The notes under the pieces are model-generated. The model was not told where the DNA came from and did no database searches. It saw only the letters and a program-made list of their open reading frames with translations. The position numbers were made by a program, and so were the translations under genes. From Thermoanaerobaculia bacterium (GTDB taxonomy: Bacteria; Acidobacteriota; Thermoanaerobaculia; Gp7-AA8): DNA of 39,489 nt. This document shows positions 31,281 through 39,380 of this stretch, one piece after another. Positions within the stretch are counted from its first letter, which is position 1, and each line of letters begins with the position of its first letter. The stretch lies in contig JADGNY010000060.1 of NCBI GenBank assembly GCA_017883235.1, forward strand, positions 1 through 39,489, written 5' to 3'.

Positions 31281-32087
31281 ATGATGCTGACGTCAATGAC
31301 AAATCACTTTCACCTCGTCTTCCAGACACCCCAGCCGAACCTTTCGCAGGGGATGCACTGGTTCAACAGCGCCTACGTTGGATGGTTCAACCGCGTCCAC
31401 AAGCGCTCCGGCCATCTTTACCAGGGACGGTTCAAGGCACTCCTCGTCGAGAAGGAGGCGTACTTCGCCGAGGTGCTGCGGTACGTCGTTCTCAATCCGG
31501 TGCGGGCGCATATGGTGGAGAGACCGGAGGATTACAAGTGGTCGAGCTATCGGGCGACGGCCGGACTCGACGCTGCTCCCAACTGGTTCGATCTCGCCTC
31601 GGTGCTTCCTCTCTTTCATTCCGAGTGCGAGGACGCACAGAAAAACTATCAGGAGTTTGTCTGCGCGAAGATCGATGGCGAGGATTGCCTCTGGGACAAG
31701 CTGACGAATCGCATCTTCCTCGGCACGGAAGCCTGGACCAGGGACATGCGGAAGATCGTCGAGACGAAGCCGCGCTCGACGGACCACCCGAGGGCGCAGC
31801 GCGCTGTCGGACGCCCGAAGATGCACACGATTGTCGATGCCGTGGCAAAGGTCGCCGGCACGAGCGCGGCATCGATTCGCGAAACGCGGGGAAACGTGCT
31901 CCGACGCCTTGCCGCATGGATCGCATGGCATGAGGGGCTCATCACCTTGCGATCAATCGCTGCCGGCCTCCGGCTGCGAAGCGAGGGACACATCTCGAAC
32001 CTGATCCTACGATGCGACCGAGAGTTCGGACTGAGCGAGACGCTACTCGGCTATCTCGACGCCGCGCTTGTGACAATTCGCGCCTGA
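31281..32087 (+). pseudogene. RAYT, 5'-truncated (most complete copy)
   Basis: REP-associated tyrosine transposases are single HUH-Y1 enzymes that act on REP palindromes. From about 31293 the reading MTNHFHLVFQTP carries the HUH motif (H-F-H). GHLYQGRFKALLVEKEAYF, LRYVVLNPVRAHMV and a C-terminal helix-turn-helix domain (GRPKMHTIVDAVAKVAGTSA) follow. The first 40 or so residues of the family (MARPLR.EFPGA.YHV.) are replaced by unrelated sequence from the neighbouring zinc-ribbon locus. The reading frame from 31281 is intact for 268 codons, so a truncated product could be made. A perfect REP palindrome lies 157 bp downstream. Confidence 0.85.
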
Positions 32088-32244
32088 ACCGCAGAACCAA
32101 TCTCCAATTAGATCTCACCGCACGCGATGAACATCGCGCCGGAGCCCGTGTGTGCGCTTCGAGATGAAGCTCGCAGTCCGCGGCTCACGTCACAGCCTTA
32201 CAACCCTTGTACCCGCCAATTTCATGGCGGTGCACGGGGTGCAT

Positions 32245-32289
32245 GGTGCCAGGCCTTCGTTTTTCCGCGAAAAACGAAGGCCTGGCACC
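32245..32289. repeat. GCCAGGCCTTCG palindrome, perfect copy
   Basis: A perfect 20-bp stem (32245-32264 with 32270-32289) and a CCGCG loop lies between the truncated RAYT and the stop of the leftward TPR gene, 6 bp from it. It is the same family as 24492-24539. The A/T stretches next to the loop give it the form of a two-way terminator as well. Confidence 0.93.
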
Positions 32290-32295
32290 CATCGC

Positions 32296-33384
32296 TTACG
32301 CGATCTTGCGAAGCAGCTCCGCCGCCTGTGCCTTCTTTTCGTACTTGACGTCGGTCGCGGCGATCTTTTCGAGGTAGGGCTTGGCGCTCTTGTTGTCGTT
32401 GCGTTTCAGGTGGGTGCGGGCGATCCAGAACCACGTGTCGATGATGTACTCGTTCTCGTTCAGCTTCTGCGACTGCACCGCCTTTTCAAATGCGGCGGCG
32501 GCGTCTTCGTACCTCTGTTGCGCGTAGGCGATGCGGCCGAGGTGCGTGAGGGCGTCGAAGTAGTCGTAGGAGCTCTGTTCGACGTTCTCCAGCACGCGCT
32601 GGTAGTACGGCATGGCGCCGCTGTAATGGCGGCTGTCGAAGAGTATGGAGCCGCAGAAGAGCAGGGAGTTGCGGAAGAAGTACGAGTTGAAGAACGGCTG
32701 ATTGGCGTCGAAGAGCTGCAGCGAATCCTCGAACAAACGCAGCGCTTCGTCGCGATCGCCGAGGGCGTAGGAGTTGAGGGCCTTGAGCGCGAGGGCCTGC
32801 GCCGTGACATTGTTATTCTGCGAGTAGCGCATCGACTGTTCGTGCAGATCCCTCGCCTTCGCGTAATCGTGGTCCTCGTGCGAGAGGTGGCCGAGGATGA
32901 CGTACGACTTGTACTTGATGTCATTCGCCTCGTCTGACTCCTCGGAGGCGCACGCTTGCGAGAAACCGTCGCGCGCGCCGGCCAGGTCGCCGGCATAGAG
33001 CGTGGCCACGGCCCGGTAGTACGTCGCCTCCAGCTTGGTCAGGACCCTGCTCCCCTGCGAGGTGAGCTGCTCGATGAACTGTGTGACCAGTTGCGCGAGG
33101 ATGCGGCTGTCCGCAGTCGGATCGACGATGAAGTTGTGCAGATAGACGAGGCGATTCTCGAGGATGCGCATCAACTCGAGCATGAGCGTGATGCGTTGGG
33201 CCTCGCCGGTGGTGTTCTTGAAGAGGCCGGCAAGATTGCGCTGCAGCGCGCTGTATTCGTCGCCATACTGGCGGGCCAGCGTCTCGGTAAGCTCGCCCGG
33301 CTCATTCTGCAGTCTGGTCTCGAGTGCGACGCGCTGATTGACGAGAATGGTGATCTGGGCTGTGAGGTCGTTTCGGTCGGCCAT
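32296..33384 (-). CDS. Cytosolic TPR-repeat protein
   Basis: The 362-aa protein has no signal peptide. Residues about 1-110 form helices (a probable coiled coil around 20-55), followed by about six TPR-like units, for example YKSYVILGHLSHEDHDYAKA, LALKALNSYALGDRDEALRL and THLGRIAYAQQRYEDAAAAF. It probably scaffolds other proteins; partners are unknown. The start is 5 nt after the rnr stop, so it is the last gene of the fis-rnr run. Confidence 0.85.
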   Translation of the reverse strand: MADRNDLTAQITILVNQRVALETRLQNEPGELTETLARQYGDEYSALQRNLAGLFKNTTGEAQRITLMLELMRILENRLVYLHNFIVDPTADSRILAQLVTQFIEQLTSQGSRVLTKLEATYYRAVATLYAGDLAGARDGFSQACASEESDEANDIKYKSYVILGHLSHEDHDYAKARDLHEQSMRYSQNNNVTAQALALKALNSYALGDRDEALRLFEDSLQLFDANQPFFNSYFFRNSLLFCGSILFDSRHYSGAMPYYQRVLENVEQSSYDYFDALTHLGRIAYAQQRYEDAAAAFEKAVQSQKLNENEYIIDTWFWIARTHLKRNDNKSAKPYLEKIAATDVKYEKKAQAAELLRKIA

Positions 33385-33389
33385 CGTTC

Positions 33390-35648
33390 TTACCGTTCGC
33401 GCAGTGCAATCGGCGATCCACCGATCTGGAGCAGGCGGAACTCGATCTGGTGCCGATCCTCATCGATCGACTTCACCATGATCGTCACGTGATCGCCGAG
33501 GCGCAACTCGCGGCCGCTCGACTCGCCGCGCAGGCGGTGTTCGCGCTCGCGGAAGACCCAGAAGTCACCGCCGATCGTCGCTACCGGAACCATCCCCTGT
33601 ACGAAGATCTCGTCGAGCTCCACGAAGAGGCCGAACGCGGCCACGCCGGTGACGGTGCCGGTGAACGACTCGCCGACCTTGTCACGCATGAAGATGACCT
33701 TCTTCCACTCCAGCACCTCGCGCGACGCCTCGTCGGCGCGGCGCTCGCGGTCGCTGGACTGGGCGGCGTACAGCGGATGGGCGCGCTCGATCTCCGTCAG
33801 ACGCTCGCCAACCATCGGACCGCGCTCGAGCAATTCGCCGAGGCGGCGATGGACGATGAGATCGGGATAGCGGCGGATGGGCGAGGTGAAATGGCCGTAG
33901 TTCGCCAGCGCCAGCGCGAAGTGTCCGATGTTCTCCTCGGAGTACGAGGCACGCTTCATCGAGCGGAGGACGACGTTCGTCAGGAACCGTTCCTCCGGCG
34001 TCCCTTCGACCGATTTCATCACGCGCTGCAGCTCGCCGGGGCGCATGGCCTCGAGGTCGCCGCGCAGAAGCAGTTTGAATTCCTTGAGGATCTCGCGCAG
34101 GTCTTCCAGCTTCTGCGGATCGGGTTGCTGGTGGATGCGGAAGATTCCGGGCTGATTGGCGAAGACGAGCTCGGAGGCGACCACCTCGTTTGCCGCGAGC
34201 ATGAACTCTTCGATGATGCGATGGGCGACGTTGCGCTCCGTCGGCTTGATGGCGTCGATGACGCCGGCAGCGTCGAGGATGACCTCGGCCTCGGGCAGAT
34301 CGAAGTCGATGGAGCCGCGCGCTTCGCGGCGCTTGCGCAGGATGTCGTACAGCTCATGCATCCGCGTGAAGTCGGCCAGGAGGTAGCCGTACCGCGCCCG
34401 CAACTCCCCGGCTTCGGGAACGGCGACGCCGTGCGGCGGCGGGCCGCTCGGCTCGGCCACACCCTCGTTTACGAGGAAGGCGTTGACCAGCGTGTAGGTC
34501 ATCCGCTCTTTCGTCCGGATGACGGAGCGATAGGCCTTGCGGTCGACGAAGCGGCCTTTCCTGTCGATCTCGATGTCGACGGAGAACGTCAGCCGCTCCA
34601 CGCGCGGGTTCAGCGAGCAGATACCGTTCGATAGACGCTCCGGCAGCATCGGGACCGCTCGTCCGGGGAAGTAGACGGACGTTCCGCGCTCGAAGGCTTC
34701 TTCATCGAGCGCGCTTCCCTCGGTGACGTAATGCGAGACGTCGGCGATGTGCACGCCGAGGAGATAGTTGCCGTTCGGGAGCAGCTGGACCTCTACGGCA
34801 TCATCGAAATCCTTCGCCGTCTCGCCGTCAATCGTGACGATGTTGTGCTCGCGCAGGTCCACCCGCCTGGCGATCTCTTCGGGTTTAACCTCGTCGGGCA
34901 CGGCATCGGCCGCCGCGAGGACTTCATCGGAAAACCTGTGTGGGATGTGGAACTTGCGTATGACGAGCTCGATGTCGACGCCCGGCTCCCCGATCATGCC
35001 GAGGACTTCGACGACGCGGCCGCGGGCGATGTGGCTGGTCCGGTCGGGGTAGCGATCGATCTCGACGTTGACCATCTCCTGATCGCGCGCGCCCATCGTC
35101 CCGTCGCGGTCGATGACGACGTCGTGATCGAGCCGGGTGTCGAACGGTGTGACGAACGGCTGATCGGGATCGGCGTGGAAGCGTCCGACGACGGTTCGGT
35201 GCGCGCGGCGCAGCACCTTCGAAACTTCGCCGATGATGAGCTTGCGCTGCCGGATGGTGTGGTACTTCGGGTTGTGCTTGTCGACGCGAACGACCACGAG
35301 GTCGCCGTTCATCGCCCCTTTCATAGAGCGCCGGTCGATGAAGACGTCGGGCTCTGGGCCCCCTCCGCCGAAAATTGTGCCGTAGCCGTCCGGATGCACG
35401 CGGATCTGGCCGGCGTGGTACGGCGTGAACTCGAGTAGCGAATAGCGCTTGCCGCGAACGGCGATGATGATGCCGTCCTGCTCCAGCTCATCAACAGCGC
35501 GCTCGACCTGCTCGCGCGTCAGCTCGGCGTCAGCAAGGCGCTCCCAGATGTCCTTGACCGGAAGCAGCCGGCAGCCGCGCTGGCGGAGAAGGTCGGTGAT
35601 CGATTGTCTGAGGCCGGCGGAACCGGGGAGAGAAAGGGATTGAGGCAA
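33390..35648 (-). CDS. rnr: Ribonuclease R
   Basis: RNase R is a processive 3'-5' exoribonuclease that degrades structured RNA. The TTG start at 35648 is chosen because AGGAG lies 4 nt upstream and 14 nt after the fis stop; the longer open frame upstream overlaps fis in another register. The 752-aa product has an N-terminal helix-turn-helix (about 5-70), two cold-shock domains (about 75-240), and the RNB domain with the metal-binding DFDD near residue 280 (TIDGETAKDFDDAVEV). GHFALALANYGHFTSPIRRYPDL lies near residue 585, and a C-terminal S1 domain at about 663-740. The usual basic tail is short, ending SPIALRER. Confidence 0.95.
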   Translation of the reverse strand: MPQSLSLPGSAGLRQSITDLLRQRGCRLLPVKDIWERLADAELTREQVERAVDELEQDGIIIAVRGKRYSLLEFTPYHAGQIRVHPDGYGTIFGGGGPEPDVFIDRRSMKGAMNGDLVVVRVDKHNPKYHTIRQRKLIIGEVSKVLRRAHRTVVGRFHADPDQPFVTPFDTRLDHDVVIDRDGTMGARDQEMVNVEIDRYPDRTSHIARGRVVEVLGMIGEPGVDIELVIRKFHIPHRFSDEVLAAADAVPDEVKPEEIARRVDLREHNIVTIDGETAKDFDDAVEVQLLPNGNYLLGVHIADVSHYVTEGSALDEEAFERGTSVYFPGRAVPMLPERLSNGICSLNPRVERLTFSVDIEIDRKGRFVDRKAYRSVIRTKERMTYTLVNAFLVNEGVAEPSGPPPHGVAVPEAGELRARYGYLLADFTRMHELYDILRKRREARGSIDFDLPEAEVILDAAGVIDAIKPTERNVAHRIIEEFMLAANEVVASELVFANQPGIFRIHQQPDPQKLEDLREILKEFKLLLRGDLEAMRPGELQRVMKSVEGTPEERFLTNVVLRSMKRASYSEENIGHFALALANYGHFTSPIRRYPDLIVHRRLGELLERGPMVGERLTEIERAHPLYAAQSSDRERRADEASREVLEWKKVIFMRDKVGESFTGTVTGVAAFGLFVELDEIFVQGMVPVATIGGDFWVFREREHRLRGESSGRELRLGDHVTIMVKSIDEDRHQIEFRLLQIGGSPIALRER

Positions 35649-35661
35649 AGGACTCCTCGCG

Positions 35662-35970
35662 TCAGCGCGAGCGCGTCGATTTGCCGTTCGACGACTTCGG
35701 CGCGGTGATGCGGTTTGCGGAAAGGCGGCGGCGCACCGGGCGGATGGAATCGGCGAAGCCGTTGAGCATCGTCTGGGACCGAAGCTTATTGTGAAGCGTG
35801 TTGCGGTGCACGCCCAGCGCCTTTGACGCTTGCGTGACGTTGCCGCGGCTGGCCGACATGGCCGCCACGATGTACTTCCCTTCGAAGGCTTCGACAGCCT
35901 GCTCGAGAGTGATTCCGTTACCAATCAATTCGCGAATGATCTGGTTCAAACGATCATCGATACTTACCAT
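35662..35970 (-). CDS. Fis-family helix-turn-helix regulator
   Basis: The 102-aa protein has an N-terminal helical dimerisation part and a Fis-type HTH at residues 41-64 (SRGNVTQASKALGVHRNTLHNKL), the segment that also ends NtrC-type activators. Unusually, a basic 38-residue tail (PVRRRLSANRITAPKSSNGK...) follows the HTH, whereas Fis proteins normally end there. It may add DNA or RNA contacts. It directly precedes rnr and is likely co-transcribed with it. The ATG at 35970 is chosen as the start of the conserved helix; a TAGAAT hexamer lies about 31 nt upstream. Confidence 0.85.
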   Translation of the reverse strand: MVSIDDRLNQIIRELIGNGITLEQAVEAFEGKYIVAAMSASRGNVTQASKALGVHRNTLHNKLRSQTMLNGFADSIRPVRRRLSANRITAPKSSNGKSTRSR

Positions 35971-36032
35971 TGAATTTGCCCTGCCTGTCTTTTGGAGGAG
36001 CGCGATTCTACACCCCTCGTTCACGAAAGTTA

Positions 36033-37874
36033 CTACGCAATTTTGAGGGACACGCAAAGAAAATTTACGCGACCTGCACGCTTGACAAACATGGATGAAA
36101 GGAGCAAGTACCCCAGCGCGGCAACGGTGAGTATCGCTCCGGCGATGAGCGCCCGCGGACGATAGATCCACTTGATGGCGTGATGTCCGCGCGTGACATG
36201 CACGGCGCGGAAAACCGAGGTTTCATGCGGGTTGGCGGGCATTCCGTCAACCGTGACCGACCATCCCGGCGCTGCCTGCTGCGTGACGACGACGTCGCCC
36301 GCCGCGGGAGCCTCGACGTCGATGAACACCGACGACGGCGTGAAGGCCAGGCTGGTTACGGGCCACAAACGGTGCGTCGTGTCGTCGATCACATACGCTA
36401 ATGGAAACGCGCCGCGGTTGCGGTGTACGTAGGCGCCGCGAAGCCGCGTCAAGGGCTGGAATACCGCAAGTGCACCGGGCGCGATGACGTAGCCCGCCGA
36501 GAGCGTATCGAGCGCGGCGATGTCGTGATGGGTGACGGCTGACTGATACAACGTCACGTAGCGTTGTGACGCGATCGGCGCGGCGGTCCAGGCATCGAAT
36601 CTCCGGTCGTACAGATTCAGGTAGCCCGAGATCCAGGCGTCGCGGTCGAAGTCTCGCGTCATGTCGATCCGCACGATCTTTGCGTCGCGGCCGATGGCCC
36701 TTGAATAGGGAACGCGGTGCGGGTCGAACTTCGCCGTCACCAGCAGCGGCTGCACCTGCAGCACGACGTCGGCGAAGATCAGAAGCGCGATCACCACCTG
36801 CCAGCGCGTCGTGCGGATCACGCGGTCGCATCCGATCGCGGCCAGCGCGCAGATGGCTATCGCCGCCAGCGGAACGACGCGCGCGGGATAACGGAACAGC
36901 GTCACCGGCAACCGCATCAGAAGCTCAGCCACCGGAGGAAAATGACTGCCGGCGCCGATCAGGATGCAGACCGCGATGAGCGCCAGCCATCCGAAGCCGC
37001 GGCGCCGCGCGGCGATCATGCCGATCAGCGCGAAGAAAACGGTCAGCGCTCCGATGTAGACGATCGGGATGAAATGCTGGCCGAGGTGCGGATCGAACGC
37101 GCTCGAACGAAGGTTCGGTGGAATGGCCATCCGCAGCCAGTCCTGAAGCGGCATGGAGTCGTGGAGGAGTTGGTCACGGCTCAGACCGCCGTTCGCGCGG
37201 TCGCTGCTCATCACCATCGACAGAAACGGCAGGAGCTGAATCGACGACAGCGCGAACGACGTCACGGCGACGTTGATGAGATCGCGTGCCCCTTTCCGCC
37301 GCGCCACGGCGAAGAGCAAGGCGCCCACCGCCGCGAAGAACGGCTCGCCCGCGAGAAACGACAGCGCGATCGCCGCCGCGCTCACCCGCGCGGAGACACC
37401 GGTGATGGCGCACCAGAGGATCAACGGGATCCAGGCAAACGTGGCCAGGTTGTTCGACACGTCGAGCAGCGATATGACCGGGCCGGAGAAGGTGAGCGCC
37501 ACCGCCGCGGCCAGTGCCGCGCCGCCGGGTTTTGCCAGCCGCGCGAACAACAGATACGCGCCGCATCCGAGGAGCACGACGTGTACGAGCAAATAAAACG
37601 TATAGGCCGCCGTGAACGGAAGGACGAGGAAGAGCCACGCCGGCGGATAGAAAACGCCCGTCTGCGGATTCGCCAGCCACGGCTCGCCCGAGGCGCTATA
37701 GACGTTCCAGAGCGGAAGGCGGCCGTGCTGCAACTCCATCGACGTAAACCAGCGAAGCGGCTGGAAGTAATCGCCATGGTCACGGAAGGAGAAGACCTCG
37801 TTGCGCAGAAGCGGCCCCGCGAAGACGACCAGCGTCAGCAGAACGATGACGGCAAACGCGATGCGCCGGGTCAT
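36033..37874 (-). CDS. YfhO-like GT-C membrane protein, 613 aa
   Basis: About twelve membrane segments with a large extracytoplasmic loop carrying FSFRDHGDYFQPLRWF near the N-terminus (acidic motif typical of GT-C folds) and a C-terminal periplasmic beta domain (about 500-590: VVVTQQAAPGWSVTVDGMPAN) identify the YfhO family. In Bacillus, YfhO relatives glycosylate lipoteichoic acid using undecaprenyl-phosphate sugars; here the acceptor is unknown. The ATG overlaps the stop of the upstream M20 gene in an ATGA quadruplet, so the two are translationally coupled. Confidence 0.85.
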   Translation of the reverse strand: MTRRIAFAVIVLLTLVVFAGPLLRNEVFSFRDHGDYFQPLRWFTSMELQHGRLPLWNVYSASGEPWLANPQTGVFYPPAWLFLVLPFTAAYTFYLLVHVVLLGCGAYLLFARLAKPGGAALAAAVALTFSGPVISLLDVSNNLATFAWIPLILWCAITGVSARVSAAAIALSFLAGEPFFAAVGALLFAVARRKGARDLINVAVTSFALSSIQLLPFLSMVMSSDRANGGLSRDQLLHDSMPLQDWLRMAIPPNLRSSAFDPHLGQHFIPIVYIGALTVFFALIGMIAARRRGFGWLALIAVCILIGAGSHFPPVAELLMRLPVTLFRYPARVVPLAAIAICALAAIGCDRVIRTTRWQVVIALLIFADVVLQVQPLLVTAKFDPHRVPYSRAIGRDAKIVRIDMTRDFDRDAWISGYLNLYDRRFDAWTAAPIASQRYVTLYQSAVTHHDIAALDTLSAGYVIAPGALAVFQPLTRLRGAYVHRNRGAFPLAYVIDDTTHRLWPVTSLAFTPSSVFIDVEAPAAGDVVVTQQAAPGWSVTVDGMPANPHETSVFRAVHVTRGHHAIKWIYRPRALIAGAILTVAALGYLLLSSMFVKRAGRVNFLCVSLKIA

Positions 37875-39364
37875 TGGTTCGAGCGGGTGTCGGGGGTCGG
37901 GGGTCGGGGGTCGGAGGAGTGCCCTGCGGCGCTTCGGTCTCCGGCCTCCGACTCCCGACTCCCGACTCCCTTCGCGCAGAAGTCCGCCACGATCCTTCGC
38001 ATCAGCCTGACTCCCTCGGCGAAGAAGCGCGCACGAATGCGCTCGTCGTTCGCGTGCACCGTGTCGGCATCGTAATAGTTCACTTTGAACGGCGCGATGC
38101 CGTAGGCGACGATTCCCCGGGCCCGGAAATAGCGGCTGTCCGACGTCCCTCCGCCGACCACAGGAGCGACGATCGAGCCGGATTCCGCCTTCGTCATCGC
38201 CGCGGCAAGCACGCGAAAGAGCTCCGTATCGCTCGGGCTTTCAGGAACCGGCTGCCCAGCCAGCAGAACCTGCAGATCGCCGCCGGCCGGCAGTGTCTCC
38301 TTCACCCTGGCCACCATCGGTGCGGCCGTCTCGTCGGGAAGGAGACGGATGTCGACGTCAGCCGAGGCCGTCGTCGGCAGGACGTTGATCGCGCTACCGC
38401 CGCTGATGCGGGTGATGGCGATGGTGTCGTGCAGCAGCGAGCGATAGCCGGGCGAGAGGACGCGCTCGATGCGGGCCACGTCGAGCGGGTCGGCGATTCC
38501 GCGCAGCACTTCGCCGCGCTCGTCCTGCCGCGCCTTGCCGGCTCGGTGAAAGGCGCGCGCCACCGCCGGCGTGAGCCGGTACGGCGTCGGGATCCGTTCG
38601 ATTGCGTCGAGGGAGCGGACGAGCTTCGCCATCGTGCCGCCGTCGTCCGGTGGCGAGGCGGCGTGGCCGGCGCTCCCCTTCATGGTGATGCGCAGCCACA
38701 GGGGCACCTTCGCCTGGACCTCGATGCCCCAGAACGGAACGTGATCGACGATGGTGTCGTTGTAGCCGCCCTCGTTCAACACGAAACCGGCGTTCGCGAA
38801 AAGCTCGGGATACTGTTCGAGGAGCGCGCCGCAGCCGTTGACGCCGCCGAGCTCCTCGTCGGCGGCCGCGAGGTAGATCACGTCGCGGCGTAGCGGCACG
38901 TGGCGCCGCTTCAGCTCGACGAAGGCCATCAACTCGGCGATGCCGAGGGACTTGATATCGAGCGCACCGCGCCCCCAGATGTAACCGCCGGAACGAATGC
39001 CCGCGAACGGAGGCTTCGTCCACTCAGCCGTGTTGGCCGGCACCACGTCGATGTGGTGCAGGAGGATGAGCGCCTTTTCGTCCGACCCGGAGACGAGACG
39101 CGCGTAAACCGATTGCCGGTTGGGATCCGATCCGACGAGCGTGGCCTCGATCCCCTCCTTCGCCAGCAACTGCTGCAGAAAACGCGCGCCGGCGGTCTCG
39201 TTGCCGGGAGGATTGGAGGTATCGATGCGCAGATAGGAGACGAGCGCTGCCTCTGCCTCATGCTCGACAGGATCGCCGTTTCCCGCCGCGGCACGGCGGC
39301 ATTGGATCGATCCGACGAGGCAAAGGAGAAGCGGCAGTAGGGCGAGCCGCCGGAAGGAGAGCAT
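37871..39364 (-). CDS. M20-family metallopeptidase, exported
   Basis: The 497-aa product has an N-terminal hydrophobic export signal (LALLPLLLCLVGSIQC; the Cys is not in a good lipobox). The dizinc M20 ligands are in place: H104-x-D106 (LLHHIDVVP), D136 (GRGALDIK), E170-E171 (AADEELGG), and a downstream GGTSDSRYF and H region. A lid/dimer domain (about 225-340) is present. M20 members of this layout hydrolyse dipeptides or acylated amino acids. The last about 30 residues (GSRESEAGDRSAAGHSSDPR...) are encoded by a simple GACTCCC/GACCCCC repeat and are not part of the family. Confidence 0.9.
   Translation of the reverse strand: MLSFRRLALLPLLLCLVGSIQCRRAAAGNGDPVEHEAEAALVSYLRIDTSNPPGNETAGARFLQQLLAKEGIEATLVGSDPNRQSVYARLVSGSDEKALILLHHIDVVPANTAEWTKPPFAGIRSGGYIWGRGALDIKSLGIAELMAFVELKRRHVPLRRDVIYLAAADEELGGVNGCGALLEQYPELFANAGFVLNEGGYNDTIVDHVPFWGIEVQAKVPLWLRITMKGSAGHAASPPDDGGTMAKLVRSLDAIERIPTPYRLTPAVARAFHRAGKARQDERGEVLRGIADPLDVARIERVLSPGYRSLLHDTIAITRISGGSAINVLPTTASADVDIRLLPDETAAPMVARVKETLPAGGDLQVLLAGQPVPESPSDTELFRVLAAAMTKAESGSIVAPVVGGGTSDSRYFRARGIVAYGIAPFKVNYYDADTVHANDERIRARFFAEGVRLMRRIVADFCAKGVGSRESEAGDRSAAGHSSDPRPPTPDTRSNQ
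37885..37970 (+). repeat. G-rich 7-bp repeats with inverted arm
   Basis: The plus strand carries GGG, GGGGG, GGGGG, GGGGG (37885-37910) with 2-4 nt loops, a canonical G-quadruplex motif, built of CGGGGGT units. A related inverted run of GACTCCC units lies at 37945-37970. The pair encodes the added C-terminus of the M20 protein and ends 10 bp before the YfhO gene start. The G-rich strand is the template strand of both genes. Confidence 0.8.
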
Positions 39365-39374
39365 GCGTCGGCGG

Positions 39375-39380
39375 AGTATA
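39375..39380 (-). promoter_or_regulatory. Candidate -10 (TATACT) 10 nt before the M20 gene
   Basis: TATACT on the minus strand ends 10 nt before the ATG at 39364 and no Shine-Dalgarno is present. The remaining 39381-39489 has no gene I can support. Confidence 0.45.

Noticed and set aside
33450-34634. 394-codon open frame antisense to rnr
   Set aside because: Shadow of the RNase R gene, with no recognisable domain or start signal.
36717-38075. 452-codon frame antisense to the YfhO and M20 genes
   Set aside because: Composition is extremely Arg/Glu/Asp rich, as expected for the complement of membrane-protein codons; no domain.
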